Of a stretch of 64,000 nt of DNA, positions 53,504 through 64,000 are shown one piece after another. The translations under genes and the position numbers were made by a program. The stretch is from positions 7,369,661 through 7,433,660 of the forward strand of contig CM045735.1 in NCBI GenBank assembly GCA_024760905.1. The letters run 5' to 3'. The notes beneath the pieces were generated by a model. The model had not been told where the DNA came from. It did no database searches and worked only from the letters and a program-made list of their open reading frames with translations. This DNA is from Plotosus lineatus. Taxonomy: Eukaryota; Chordata; Actinopteri; Siluriformes; Plotosidae. Position 1 is the stretch's first letter; each line of letters begins with the position of its first letter.

Positions 53504-53654
53504 ATATGTGGTATATATGATATGCACAGGGTAAGAGGTAACGCCTTTTAATCATAAGGTAAATAATGCTGTACTGTTTAATGATGTTCAAGACCTGCTC
53601 TAAGCATGAGCAGTGCACTTACACATGAGGAATTGCACCATGAAGATGATCTGA

Positions 53655-54800
53655 ATGATGATTATTCAGTTAGTGTGTGAGGTGGTGGTGGTGGTGGTCG
53701 GGTGACATGTTTCGCAGCTTGTGGGTAAAAGCTGTTCTTCAGTCTGTTAGTTTTTGTTTTTAGTGTCCTGTACCTTTTTCCGGAGCGGAGAGGGAAGAAA
53801 AGACGGTGTCCAAGGTGTGTGGGGTCTCTGATAATCCCACTGGCTCTCTTCTGAAGTCTGGCAGTGTAAATGTCATTCGGGGGTGGGGGTAGGGGGTGGG
53901 GGGTGGGGGGTTGGAGTGAAGTTCCAGTCAGCCACTCTGCCGTCCTCACCACCTGCTACAGGGCCTTCCTGTCCTCTGCAGTCCAGCTACTGAACCACAC
54001 TGGACAGCAGTAGGTCAGGAGGCTCTCGATGGTGGAGCGGTCGAAGTACATCAGTAGGGGTTGGACTAAGCGGGTTTGTAGGAGCTTTCTGAAGAAGTAC
54101 ATCCTTTGTTGTGCTTTTCTTGTCCGGTGAGAGATGTCCTTCTCTGTCTCCTCTCCAGCAATATAGAGGGTGGCGTGCTCAGTTTGTTTAGAAATCCTGA
54201 AGTCCATATCATCTGTTTTATACTAAATGCGTGAAGGTCCAGGTTATTTTTTGCCACATCATCACTGCAGACACCGGACCTCCTTCCTGTAAGCTGATAC
54301 GTCATTATCTGTTATTGGACCTATGACGGGGGCAATGGTGGCCTAGTTGGATAGGGCGCTGGATCGCTGATTCTAAGGTTGGGGGTTCGAGTCCCACTTT
54401 CCACTCCACAAGGTTGTCACTGTAGCTACATAGCCGTCAGCATGTTTCTGTCCTGTGATAGCCTGGCGAGCTGTCCAGGGTGTACTCAACTCTCGCCCGG
54501 AGTTGGCTGGGATGGGCGTCAGCCTCCCCGCAACCCTAATTAGGATTAAACGGTTACAGAAAATGAACTGAACTGGACCTACGCCGGTGGTTTCTTTGAC
54601 GAATTCGACAATAGCGTTGCTGGTGTGAAATGAGGGAACGGTTGTGTGAAGAGGACGAAGACAAAGGGGCTGAGAACACTCCCCTCCCCCATGTTGTTCA
54701 GGTGTTCAGGATGAGATGTGGTCTCTTATACTAATGTTCTGAGGTCTGTTGCGGAGAAAGTCCAGTATCCAGGTGCATAGGTGAGCCCCCTACTGGTGAC
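53655..54800 (-). pseudogene. L2/Rex1-type LINE 3' part, frameshifted
   Basis: On the minus strand: WILDFLRNRPQ near 54770, FVKETTGVG where families have FADDTTVVG, then after a SINE-A break KAQQRMYFFRKLL, SLLTYCCPVW, LQQVVRTAEW, RASGIIRDPTHLGHRLF and RYRTLKTKTNRLKNSFYPQA. The catalytic DD is lost and frameshifts occur near 53955. Confidence 0.8.
54326..54573 (+). mobile_element. SINE-A, internally deleted, inside the L2-type LINE
   Basis: TGGACCTATG (54316-54325) and TGGACCTACG (54574-54583) flank it. The head and GGTTCGAGTCCC B box are perfect, then the hairpin body is deleted and the sequence jumps to AGCTACATAGCCGTCAGC and the tail. Confidence 0.9.
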
Positions 54801-54804
54801 ACAT

Positions 54805-56280
54805 TTTCTTTAAGCAGGAGTGGCAGTAGAATTATTTTAATTTGTTGTTATTTGGTTTTCTGGTCAAAACAAAACATTTTTAAAAGTCTTGAAAAGCAAA
54901 AACTACTTTTTATGTTATGACTTGACCACTTTCTGCGTCCTTGACAACCATCATCACGCAACTCAGTGATGCGAAACAGCTAATCGGCGTCGTGATGCGT
55001 AACAGCCAATCAGTGTCACAATGAATACAGACCATGAATGAACCGCTGCTTCTCCCCACGAATCAGGATTCCTGCTATTTAACGTACAGTCAGGTAGACA
55101 TTGAATGTATAAATAAATAACGAAACAAAAAGCTTGAGCGAGTCGACATCGATTACAGCGTGGCTATAGTTCAGTTAACTCTGCACATGAACTGATGGAA
55201 AACTGATGTTCAGGAAACGTTCACTCATTGTACACATCTCAGGCTCAGCTGACCAAGTCATGTCTAATTCTCAAGTGTGAAGGAACATTAGCATTCCAAT
55301 TACACCTTAAGAAGCTGTTCGTCTCCGAAAAGCACCCGCAGAGGCAAGAAGGTCTCGGAACAAGGAACAATGTGGCCATTACTGTCATTAAAGCACAAAG
55401 TGGTGCGGACTGATCTGCAAAACAAAACAACTCCATTCCTTTCATGTTAATTTCGGCTCTTTGTGTCAGCTGTCAGGTCTTATTTATTGCTGAGGTAAAG
55501 GAGGAAGCACGTGTTTGTTTGGAGAGGTGGGGAGCACTCAAGAGTAGACTACGAGGGCTGAGAAATAAAAATAAAAAAATCTGCATTTTCAGCTTTCCAG
55601 TAGTCAAGAGTTTTCGACCAACGTGATGATGACCTACTTCAGAGGACTTCTAAGGTACATATCCTGAAAGCCTTTACTTTTCATATCCATCTGTGCATTT
55701 TAAGCTTTATATAAATCCAGTGCGTTTTATCTTTAATTATGTCTGTAGGATCCAAGTTCATTAATGTACAAATTGACAATTAGCAGGCTATACATGTTGT
55801 GCATCTCGATATGCATCCGCGACCAGAATACAATGTTAAGCTTGAGCTAGGGCGTCCCGCAGGTGGTCCCTGTACCTTACACCCCCATTTCACTGGAGCA
55901 CGGCAGACTTACGGAAGCAAAAACGTTGTCATCCGCAATTATTCCGCAATTATTCCCTCATCTTCCGTGTCATTCCGTGTCATTCCGTAGTTTATTCCTC
56001 AAGTCTCCCTCCACTTCCGTATGCTTCTGGCAGTTCAAAATATTCTGTGAACGTGCTTTTGAACATGTTCAAAAAGCACGCGCATGGAAAAAAAAATTCC
56101 GTGAGTGTTCCGTGGGGTTACTTTGGCGTACTTTGGCGTACCTGTTCTGCACATGCTGTGAACATTCCGAAAGTGTAAGAGTTTCCAGTTTTGCGTAGGA
56201 TTCTCACCCATTCTCCATGTAAAAATTCCAAAACTCTTCTCTAGACTGCGTTCCACGCCTTTCCGCTACATGATCCTTGC
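54805..56280. other. No gene or named repeat recognised
   Basis: 55920-56200 contains short internal repeats (CATTCCGTGT, TACTTTGGCG twice). Short ORFs lack recognisable domains. Confidence 0.4.
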
Positions 56281-56285
56281 ATGCC

Positions 56286-56418
56286 GTCTTCTTTTCCTTT
56301 TGGCTGTTCCCTTCAGGGGTCGCCACAGCGAATTATCTGCCTCCATCTCACCCTGTCCTCTGCATCTTCTTTTCTTACACCGACTACCTTCATGTCCTCC
56401 TTCACCACATCCATAAAT
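56286..56418 (-). pseudogene. RTE 3' tail fragment
   Basis: CTTTTGGCTGTTCCCTTCAG and GGGGTCGCCACAGCGAATTA followed by the reversed C-terminal coding region to CACCACATCCATAAA. Confidence 0.9.
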
Positions 56419-56466
56419 TTGATATAGTTTTACAAAAAAGCAAAAACACGCAATGATAGAACAATA

Positions 56467-56962
56467 CAGTTATCCCTCGCTACGTCACACTTCACAGCTT
56501 CAGTGCATTGCGGTTTTTAAAAATAAATATATTCATCGAATTAAAAAATAAGGAAATTAAGCAAGAATAGGGAAAAAGTTAAGGAAATGCCACAAAAACA
56601 AGGCCAATTATGCAAAAATAAAACCCTAACCAAACAAAATAAAAAAAAAAACAACTCAAAACCCCCCAACAAAACTACAGTACTTACATTTTAATGTGAG
56701 GTGCGCGCTTGTGTGTGCACGTGTCTGTATGTGTGTGTATTTATATTTTATTTACATCTTATGCATTATATTTGAATGTTTAATTGTCATTCTATGCATT
56801 TATAGCGAATATGTATTCATTGATATTATACAGATATACATGTATGTATATGCCAGTCAGGGGGGGGGGGGGGGGGGTGTCGATCTTTCTTAGCGGAATT
56901 CGTCGATCACGGGGGGGGGGGGATCTCGGTCCCAATTAACCGCGGAAAGTGAGGGATCCGTG
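56467..56962 (-). mobile_element. Tigger-1 copy 5, TA-flanked
   Basis: Ends CAGTTATCCCTCGCTACGTC and, inverted, CACGGATCCCTCACTTTCCG. Two G runs (56858-56878 and 56911-56924) replace shorter runs in other copies. Confidence 0.9.
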
Positions 56963-57254
56963 TATTACATTTATTTAGCCATCCCTTGTCTGTTACATCT
57001 TGTAATGCGCATGTTCCCTTTTATTTATTTGAATTTTTTTCTTTGCATCAAAAATGAAAACAAATCATAAAAAGTAAAGTTACTTTGCATAAAATATGTA
57101 TTACAGTGTGGGAGGATGATTTAGATATGGTAATAGAAATAATAATTATATGGCTGAATTATCTGAAACACGTAACTGTCAGAATGAAGAACCATCAACA
57201 CCATCAATACCATCTGAAGATATAATCTCAAAAATCTCATCGATCTTCCTGGGC

Positions 57255-57881
57255 TCTTAAGTGACCAGTTTGGATTATACTCGCCACACGGATTGGCCGA
57301 TCCTTACAAAATTCTATCAACAAATACAGAACAAACAGATTGACAAATTCTTGGTACGAAATTTTTTTCCGATTAAAATTAGAAATGCCAGAAGCATTTG
57401 CCGCAAGGCAAAGCTCTCAATTTACCAGTCGATCTACGTTCCAACCCTTACCTATGGTCACGAGCTTTGGGTAATGACCGAAAGAACAAGATCACGGATA
57501 CAAGCGGCTGAAATGAGCTTCCTTCACCGGTGGCAGGGTTCTCCCTTAGAGATAAGGTGAGAAGCTCCGCCATCCGGGGAGAGCTCGGAGTAGATCCGCT
57601 GCTCCTCCACATTGAGAGGGGCCAGTTGAGGTGGCTCGGGCATCTGGTCAGAATGCCCCTCGGACGCCTCCCTGGTGTGGTGTTTCGGGCATGTCCAACC
57701 GGGAAGAGACCCCGGGGTCGACCTAGAACACGCTGGAGGGACTATGTTTCTCGGATTGTCTGGGACTGCCTCGGTGTCCCACCGGGAGAGTTGGAGGAAG
57801 TGGCTTGGGAAAGGGATGTCTGGACCTCTTTGCTGAGGTTGCTGCCCCCGCGACCCAACCCTGGATTAAGCGGAAGAAGAA

Positions 57882-57885
<4 letters not shown>
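57255..57885 (+). pseudogene. Non-LTR retrotransposon C-terminal fragment, frameshifted
   Basis: YVPTLTYGHELWVMTERTRS and IQAAEMSFLHR are followed, after a one-base frameshift near 57535, by RSSAIRGELGVDPLLLHIER, QLRWLGHLVRMPLGRLPGVV, GKRPRGRPRTRWRDYVSRI and a proline-rich end. This is the post-reverse-transcriptase region of a fish LINE, clade uncertain (Nimb/I-like). It ends CGGAAGAAGATGATG and a GAT microsatellite. Confidence 0.85.

Positions 57886-57926
<41 letters not shown>
57873..57926. repeat. (GAT)n at LINE 3' end
   Basis: About 17 GAT units directly continue the LINE tail, so the repeat probably grew from it. Confidence 0.9.
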
Positions 57927-57929
57927 AAA

Positions 57930-58310
57930 ATTAGAAAAATGGCGCCCGGATATATACGCCCGGGGTCATGTATGACCCCCCCCCCCACTCTGTCTGGTTA
58001 AAGACTGTTGTGTTTTCCCAGTCAGATTTCTGATCCGATAACCTTCCTAATTCCTGATCCGTCTTTGGCTGAGCGACCATGCTACGTAACACCATGATGA
58101 AAGTTGGACTAATTGTAAAGCAGACAAACTAGCTTCAATTGCAACGGTTTTAATTTCTTTCATGAAATATCAATTTTTATTTTTTTTTTTTCCCAATAAC
58201 ACAATCTTATGCATACAGCTTCCCATCAGAGCAAAATCTCTTGACAATGCACAACAAACAAAGCTGTCCATGGTGCTGAATAAACAGAATATCCTTCCAT
58301 ATGGTACATA
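57930..58310. other. No gene or named repeat recognised
   Basis: Unassigned; a C run lies at 57977-57986. Confidence 0.4.
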
Positions 58311-58314
58311 ATAT

Positions 58315-58440
58315 GGGCGACACGGGGGTGCAGTAGTTAACACATCCACCTCACAGCAAGAAGGCCAGAATCGGCTGAGATGGGCGCCAGCCTCCCCACG
58401 ATACCAGTTAGGATTAATCAGCTCAGAAAAAGTAATTAAA
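58315..58440 (+). mobile_element. V-SINE, internally deleted
   Basis: The head (CAGTAGTTAACACATCCACC, CAGCAAGAAGGCC) is joined directly to the tail (AATCGGCTGAGATGGGCGCC), skipping the core. Confidence 0.8.
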
Positions 58441-58521
58441 TAGTATTATTATCACTGTATAAATATTTGGACCTAGTATTTTTTTCTTTTGTTTTTATTC
58501 TAGATTATGTATAGCTTTTGA

Positions 58522-58888
58522 AGGGCAGTGGTGGCCTGGTGGTAAAGGTGCTGGATCACTGATCCTAAGGTTGTGTGTGTGTGGGGGGGGAGTTCAAGCC
58601 CCACACTCAATGGGCTGTCACTGCTGTCCCCTCCCAGTGCCACTCACTGGGTTATCAAAGGCCAGCCATGTCTCTCAGTGTCTATGGTGTGAGGTTCATG
58701 TAAAAGAACCATCGCTGACTTTTGACAAGAGGCGCTGCGAAGCCGGCAGCGTATTTCTGCCCTGCGATGGCCTGGCGAGCTGTCCAGGGTGTACTCAGCC
58801 CTTGCCTGGTGTTGGCTGGGAGAGGCGCCAGCCTGCCCACAACCTTAATTAGGATTAAGTGGTTACAAAAAAAATGAATGAATGCATT
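58522..58888 (+). mobile_element. SINE-A copy, full length
   Basis: Head GGCAGTGGTGGCCTGGTGG, B-box region GAGTTCAAGCCCC preceded by an expanded TGTG/G tract, body hairpin, and tail CCTTAATTAGGATTAAGTGG. Confidence 0.9.
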
Positions 58889-58889
58889 T

Positions 58890-59460
58890 CACTGCTGCTG
58901 TACTTGTGCAACCAAGCATGTGATTATTAAAATTTTAAATCTTAACTAGTTCTGTTTGAGGCAAACCTTTTTTTTTCTGTCTTTCATTTATTGTTAAATA
59001 CTCCTTTTTCAACAGTCATATTCCGCATGTCATATTTCACATGCAGTTAATGCAGCACATTATTTGACTCTGTGTACCTGTGTATCCGTTCCACATCCTA
59101 ATCTGGAGATACATCACATCACATCATTTTCCCATAAATGTTTATATTTGTAGTGGAAACCATTTTTGCTTTCAGTTTCATTCAGAAAATATTCAGATTG
59201 TCACTACTGCTATAAAAAAATTCATGAATATATATTTTTTTCATTCTCCTGATAGGTGGTGACACAATCAAAGTGTGCAAAGAAAAAAAAAACTCGATGT
59301 GCAATTTGGACTCTTGTTTATTCCATTTGTTAAGACTGGAATTTCATAATTTATTGTCCAGGTCACTGCAATCTGTCAAATAGAAATAGAAATTGGTGAA
59401 TGTATTAGTCACTCACAGGGGTAGAGCTATATAAAAATAGTCCGACCTCAGCTGTGGGCA
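58890..59460. other. No gene or named repeat recognised
   Basis: Unassigned AT-rich sequence. Confidence 0.4.
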
Positions 59461-59467
59461 GGTTTAA

Positions 59468-59470
<3 letters not shown>

Positions 59471-59508
<38 letters not shown>

Positions 59509-59605
59509 CATCAGTCGAAGCAAATGTAGCTCTTGGGTGGGAAAAGCTTGTTATATTAAGAGTATATGATTGATACTAAAGCAAAAGGTACAGCCAAGTC
59601 TTGTC

Positions 59606-59645
<40 letters not shown>

Positions 59646-59671
59646 TGGTGGTGGTGGTGGTGGTGGTGGTG
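59471..59671. repeat. (AC)n, (GT)n and (GGT)n microsatellites
   Basis: AC at 59471-59508, GT at 59607-59644 and GGT to 59671 with a G run. AC and GT arrays are inverted to each other. Confidence 0.9.
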
Positions 59672-59732
59672 GGGGGGGAGTTCAGGAAAATAACTTCTTT
59701 TTTTCCCTATAATTAAATTATTATTTATATAC

Positions 59733-60057
59733 AGCAGGGGAAATGGTGACCTAGTGGTATAGGGCGCTGGATCGCTGATCCTAAGGTTGTGGGTTCAAGT
59801 CCCACTCTCCACAAGGTTGTTACTGTCCGTCCCCAAACCCTCCAGTGCAGCTAACTGGATTATCAAAGGCTGGTCATGTCTCTCACTGTTTATGGTGTGA
59901 GGTTCATGTAAAAGAACCATTGCTAACTTTTGACAATAGTAGCTGCAAAGCCGTCAGCGTGAGCTGTGTACACTGCCCTCTCTCTGAGGAGGCTGGGATG
60001 GGCACCAGCCTCCCTGCAACCCTAATTAGGATTAAACAGGTACAGAACATGAACTGA
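59733..60057 (+). mobile_element. SINE-A copy, full length, small internal deletion
   Basis: Head GACCTAGTGGTATAGGGCGC and B box GGGTTCAAGTCCC are intact. The body lacks the GATGGCCTGGCGAGC block. The tail is CCCTAATTAGGATTAAACAG. Confidence 0.9.
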
Positions 60058-60059
60058 TG

Positions 60060-61425
60060 ATTTAAATACAGTTTTGGGAAAATTTCCGGTTGTTTGTGTG
60101 TTTTATCATAAAAAGTTTTGGTGGGAGTTTTGCTGTAATCTGGCAACCCTTGTTAACTATTCCTAACAATATCTGTATTAACACTTTTGTATTTAGCTCA
60201 CTAGCAATTGGAATTGTGTGTATTTTATTAAATGTGTGTATTATTACATTAAATAAAGGTACAATACATCTATTAGCTAGATAAAATGGTCTGGTAAAAG
60301 ACCATGTACTGTCAAGTCTCATCTGCCCATTACAGGATTCCTCTAAAAATTCACTGGATAGTGGCTGATAGCATAAGTCAAGTCAAGTGCGATAACCCTC
60401 GACTTCTGTTTGTTTGAGTCTGTGTCATCATTAATGTTGTCTTGTTCCACCAAAATCTCCGATCATGAGGCTCTGCTGAAGCTCAGAATCTCTTTTCCTA
60501 CTAAAGTTGAACTTGTGAGGAGGAATCACCATCATCTTACTGATGGCAGGAGACATCCCTGTCAGTACACGTGTGCTTGTACAGTGTATGTGTGGATGAA
60601 CATGATGTGTACATGAAGCGCCATGAACAGAGCTTCAGACCGGATTCCATACACAGCTCTTAATTATCTTCAAGATATTTTGAAATTTGAAATTGTTACT
60701 CAATCACTTTATGCTAACTGGCTAATTAGCCTCCCATCACAAAGCCTACGAAGACAAACGTGTCCTGCAAATCTCCCCTGCACATGCCAATGACTTCACA
60801 TTATCTTATGAGTATGACCAATCAGATCGAACCACGTGATTACCATGTTCGCAATGCATCCACCCTGTCTTTATAAAAGTGCTGCATGTTTTCATTTATT
60901 CTGCAAGTTTTCTTGTGTCCACGTGGACAGAATGTTTAACGTGCCCTTCCCACACTTGTACTGGTCTACGCTGGTGAAACATCGACTGGCCTTGCGTTGC
61001 ATTAATTAACACCACATCAATGCCATCGTTACTACACCCATATTAAGTTCTTACTGTGTCCTGATGCAGCCATGTCCGCTTCATTTTTTTTTTTTTAATG
61101 TCCAAAGTTTGACCACACCCACCGCCTCCTTGAAGAGCATATCCTTTATCTCCATGTACTTATAATTTTTCTACAGCATTCTGACAAGTTCTTGCTGCAT
61201 CCATCTAATTTTTGAGGATGTACTGGGAATGTGGGTGAATGTGACAGGGGTGTTAATAAGCCAGTATGTACTGTGGGGGGTATGTTGAAAGCAATGAATC
61301 TACTTGCCGAACTTTAGTGTTTTTAAGATCTAAAGTATGTCCCCAAATGTGGGGGGTATTCAGAAAAATAAAGGGAAGTGCATATCTCAGCATTTCGGTT
61401 CCTAATATAATAATAATAATAATAA
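60060..61425. other. No gene or named repeat recognised
   Basis: Unassigned; a T run at 61085-61096 and an AAT run at 61409-61426. Confidence 0.4.
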
Positions 61426-61427
61426 AT

Positions 61428-62332
61428 CTCGTATTGACGTAATAAGTGCCCTGATGCAATAAGCGCCCCCCCCCAAAAAAAAAAAAAAAAAAAAAAAAGT
61501 GTTTTTGATCTTACATTTAATAGCCACTCGTGTACTGGGAGCAAAATCGTAGATCAAACTTACCAATTTTATTCGATCAGTCTCTGTAACAGTAAAATGA
61601 GGCGTTCACTGCCTGTAAAAGTGAGTTTACACGGTATTTAAAGACCCCCCTGCCACTGAGGAATGTCTATAATGTTCATCAGTAACAACACATTTGATTG
61701 TTTCGCCTTGCTTTAAAAAACAGGAAAATATTTTGCTGTGTCCTCTTGGTAAATGTCCAACAACCGATGATCCATTAGAAACTGCTACAGCAAAACTATG
61801 GGATGCTCTGAATGAATGGAGCGATGAGCCAGGTATGGACCCATCAGAAAGTGATGACAAGGATTTTTTTACCCGATTCTCCTGCTCACTGACTTCATAA
61901 ATTTAAGCACGTTCCTGGCCATGTGCTTTGTTTATGTTCGTGTTGATTGGTTCAAAGTTGACATTCATTGGTTCAACGTGCCATGTGCTAAAGTTGACAT
62001 TCTGATTGGCTCATTTTACTTAGGAAAATGTTTAAAGGAAATGTTTAAAGGAAAAGCATCGGGAGAGAAAATTAAGGGAAGAAAAAGTCTTTTTATTTTA
62101 AATTATGCTTTTTTTTCTGTTTATTTTCAGCTTTTGTTTAAGTAATTTGGTTGATATCACAAAATGAATAACACAAATACCAGTAAAACTCTTTTATTGT
62201 TCTGTTATTATTCATGTTTTCCACCACGTTGGTAATAAGCCCATACCGTTCCACTCTGCTCGTAACATTTTAATAAGCGTCCACCCACTCCAATTTTTTA
62301 GGCGCCCTGGGCGCTTATCACATTGTATACGG

Positions 62333-62334
<2 letters not shown>
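61428..62334 (+). mobile_element. GCGC-MITE copy 3
   Basis: The left end TCGTATTGACGTAATAAGTG and the right, inverted, CCGTATACAATGTGATAAGC; TA follows the right end. The left flank is less clear. The interior matches copy 1 throughout. Confidence 0.8.
61694..61890 (+). pseudogene. Conserved acidic ORF of the GCGC transposon (copy 3)
   Basis: It reads GKCPTTDDPLETATAKLWDALNEWSDEPGMDPSESDD, closely matching copy 1 and partly copy 2. The end is frameshifted relative to copy 1. No known domain was recognised. Confidence 0.45.
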
Positions 62335-62337
<3 letters not shown>

Positions 62338-62390
<53 letters not shown>

Positions 62391-62396
62391 CCCCCC
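62338..62396. repeat. (TA)n and poly(T)
   Basis: About 18 TA units, then T and C runs. Confidence 0.95.
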
Positions 62397-62736
62397 ATCA
62401 TTTTCTGTAGCCGCTTAATCCTAATTAGGGTCACGGGGAGGCTGGTGCCCATCTCAGCTGACTCCGGGCAAGGACAGAGTACACCCTGGACGGCTCGCCA
62501 GGCTATCTCAGGGCAGAAACACGTTGATGGCTTTGCAGCTCCTCTTGTCGAAAGTCAGCAAGGGTTCTTTTACATGAACCTCACACTATAGACAGTGAGA
62601 GACATGGCCGGCCTTTGATAACCTAGTTAGCTGCACTGGGGGGATATCAGTGACAACCTGTTGTGAGTGGGGCTTGAACCCGCAACCTTAGGATCAGTGA
62701 TCCAACACCTTTACTCCCAGGCCACCACTGCCCCAA
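62397..62736 (-). mobile_element. SINE-A copy, full length
   Basis: All parts are present: tail next to poly(T), body hairpin, and head with CCAACACCTTTACTCCCAGG in plus reading. T runs lie on both sides. Confidence 0.9.
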
Positions 62737-62759
62737 ACATTTTTTTTTTTTAAAGAGCT

Positions 62760-63890
62760 AATACAGAGCAAAACAAGCATGGAACACTATTGAATCCTTC
62801 ATTTCGATGGGGAGTATTAATGTGTTTTGACTTGAGGTTTTAGTCTATTTGTAAAATTAATGTGCACATAATGTCCTCTCTGTTTGAAACCATTGTGTGG
62901 TTTTTCCAGGTGGCCCAAGAGCAGTAGGCTTATGCAACTCACACTAATGACATCAGCTGGCAGTGTCTGGGGAAGGAAGGTTTCTCCAGGAACAAGGGCG
63001 TGTCCTGTGGGAAGACATCATTTTAACCCATTACTGAGTCATAAGGGGTACATTGATAAGACCAAATTAAAAGCGTTTATTGGGACTGTGATGCTAATAT
63101 AGCAGCTCATTAGGCTAGCAGCAGAGGTCTTTAGTCTTATCTGCAAAAAGCTGACAGGGGTGCAGCATTTTATCTCAACCAAATACAAGGAGACAAGTCT
63201 AAAACTCATTTGAAGACTGGTCTGCACACATTTAAGACGTAGAGCCTTTTATGTTTCTGTAATACAAAGGCTGCAGACACTTCCTTTGTATCTACTTTGT
63301 GCATTGAATTGAAGACCCCTGACAAGTGGACTGGAGAGTACCACCTTAAGCAGTCCACACCCCCACCCCCATCCAACCCCCACCCCCATCCGGAAACAAA
63401 ACAGCGCACCAAAACATAAAATCCTACTTACATGTTGGAGCTTTAGCTCCCTCGGGTCGACAGAACTGTATGAAAAGATTGAAAAAGGATAAAGCCATCA
63501 CATTAGTGCCTCTTTTCCACGACTTTAAGGTCTATACATGGAAATCATGGCTTATCAGTGCTTTCTTATATCCTTAAAGCAACTCTAATTGCTTTTATTA
63601 CAGTCGTCATAGCAACTGTAGCTGTACCATGAAGTGTTTTTGTAGGTTGTGTGGAGGAGTAATGAGTCTCGGGCTACGTCCCAAACCTCACGTTGCTGTA
63701 CTAAATGGTATGTCAGAATACAACACCACCTATCGTGGCATGAGAGCTGGATGTGCCATCAATCTGTGGCTCATGGAAACAATAAATCCAGGGTGAGGAG
63801 CATAGATGTGAAGCAATGGGAGGGTTGTGAGGGAGCATCAGAGGTGAGATCAATGATTTCTTTACATTCAGGCCAATGTGACTGAAACAC
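62760..63890. other. Mostly unassigned; possible old hAT piece
   Basis: 63150-63200 (GACAGGGGTGCAGCATTTTA, CTCAACCAAATACA) resembles one arm of the hAT MITE at 9827. A C-rich tract lies at 63353-63392. No gene is seen. Confidence 0.35.
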
Positions 63891-63892
63891 TG

Positions 63893-64000
63893 AAGAGGCA
63901 GTGGTGACCTGGTGTAAGGTGCTGGATCATTGATCCCAAGGTTGGGGGTTCAAGCCCCACTCTCAACAGGTTGTCACTGTTGTCACTCCAGTGCAGCTAG
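63893..64000 (+). mobile_element. SINE-A head, cut by window end
   Basis: AGGCAGTGGTGACCTGGTG, GATCATTGATCCCAAGGTTG and the B box GGGTTCAAGCCCC, then the start of the body. Confidence 0.9.

Noticed and set aside
53253..53618. ORFs over the TA repeat and palindrome
   Set aside because: Tyr-Ile repeats from TA units and mirrored frames from the palindrome; not coding.

Overview
The window reads as nuclear DNA of a ray-finned fish. The signs are V-SINE/DANA-like repeats, RTE and L2-type LINE remains, Tc1, Tigger/pogo and hAT fragments, several tRNA-headed SINE families, and very many AC, AAT and TA microsatellites. I found no complete host protein gene, rRNA or functional tRNA. The only gene-like signal outside repeats is a CpG-rich stretch at the left edge (1-430), which could be a promoter or first exon of a gene whose body lies outside the window or spans this window as an intron. 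A few short exon-like ORFs are flagged with low confidence. The species cannot be named from the sequence.

Family names used here are working labels. SINE-A has a tRNA-like head with a clear B box, a body containing the hairpin GGTTC...GAACC, and usually an L2-like tail ending near CCCTAATTAGGATTAAGCGG; some copies carry an RTE-derived tail instead. V-SINE is a DANA-like element with the CATGTTCTCC...TGGGTTTCCTCC core. SINE-C, -D, -E and -F are four further SINE-like families. Tigger-1 is a TA-flanked element starting CAGGGATCCCTC; Tigger-2 starts CAGTGRTACCTC; a third Tigger-like element sits at 50.3-51.2 kb. GCGC-MITE is a TA-flanked DNA transposon with ends CCGTATTTGACGTAATAAGC.

Layout: 0-0.6 kb CpG island; 0.6-5 kb SINEs, microsatellites and GCGC-MITE copy 1; 6.4-8.8 kb SINE-A, SINE-E, a LINE remnant and a Tc1 relic; 9.6-14.5 kb nested SINE-A/hAT, V-SINE and Tigger-2; 15-16.9 kb GCGC-MITE copy 2 with a 1-kb insert; 17.7-20.9 kb SINE cluster with Tigger-1 nested in a V-SINE; 21-24.5 kb a nearly full-length but broken RTE retrotransposon joined to a SINE-A; 24.6-28.3 kb SINEs, including a composite SINE-A unit; 29.3-34.8 kb hAT, RTE fragments, a solo LTR and Tigger relics; 36-43.5 kb V-SINEs, hAT, Tc1 and a fold-back V-SINE; 43.9-49.2 kb SINEs and Tigger-1; 50-57 kb Tigger-like elements, an L2-type LINE and a palindrome; 57-64 kb a LINE fragment, SINEs and GCGC-MITE copy 3.

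The main interest is the record of mobile-element interactions: target-site duplications (TSDs) that date nested insertions, one SINE body carrying exchangeable LINE tails, a SINE tail built from both ends of an RTE element, and a SINE-bounded unit that carries about 330 bp of flanking-type sequence and has an inverted partner 1.5 kb away.
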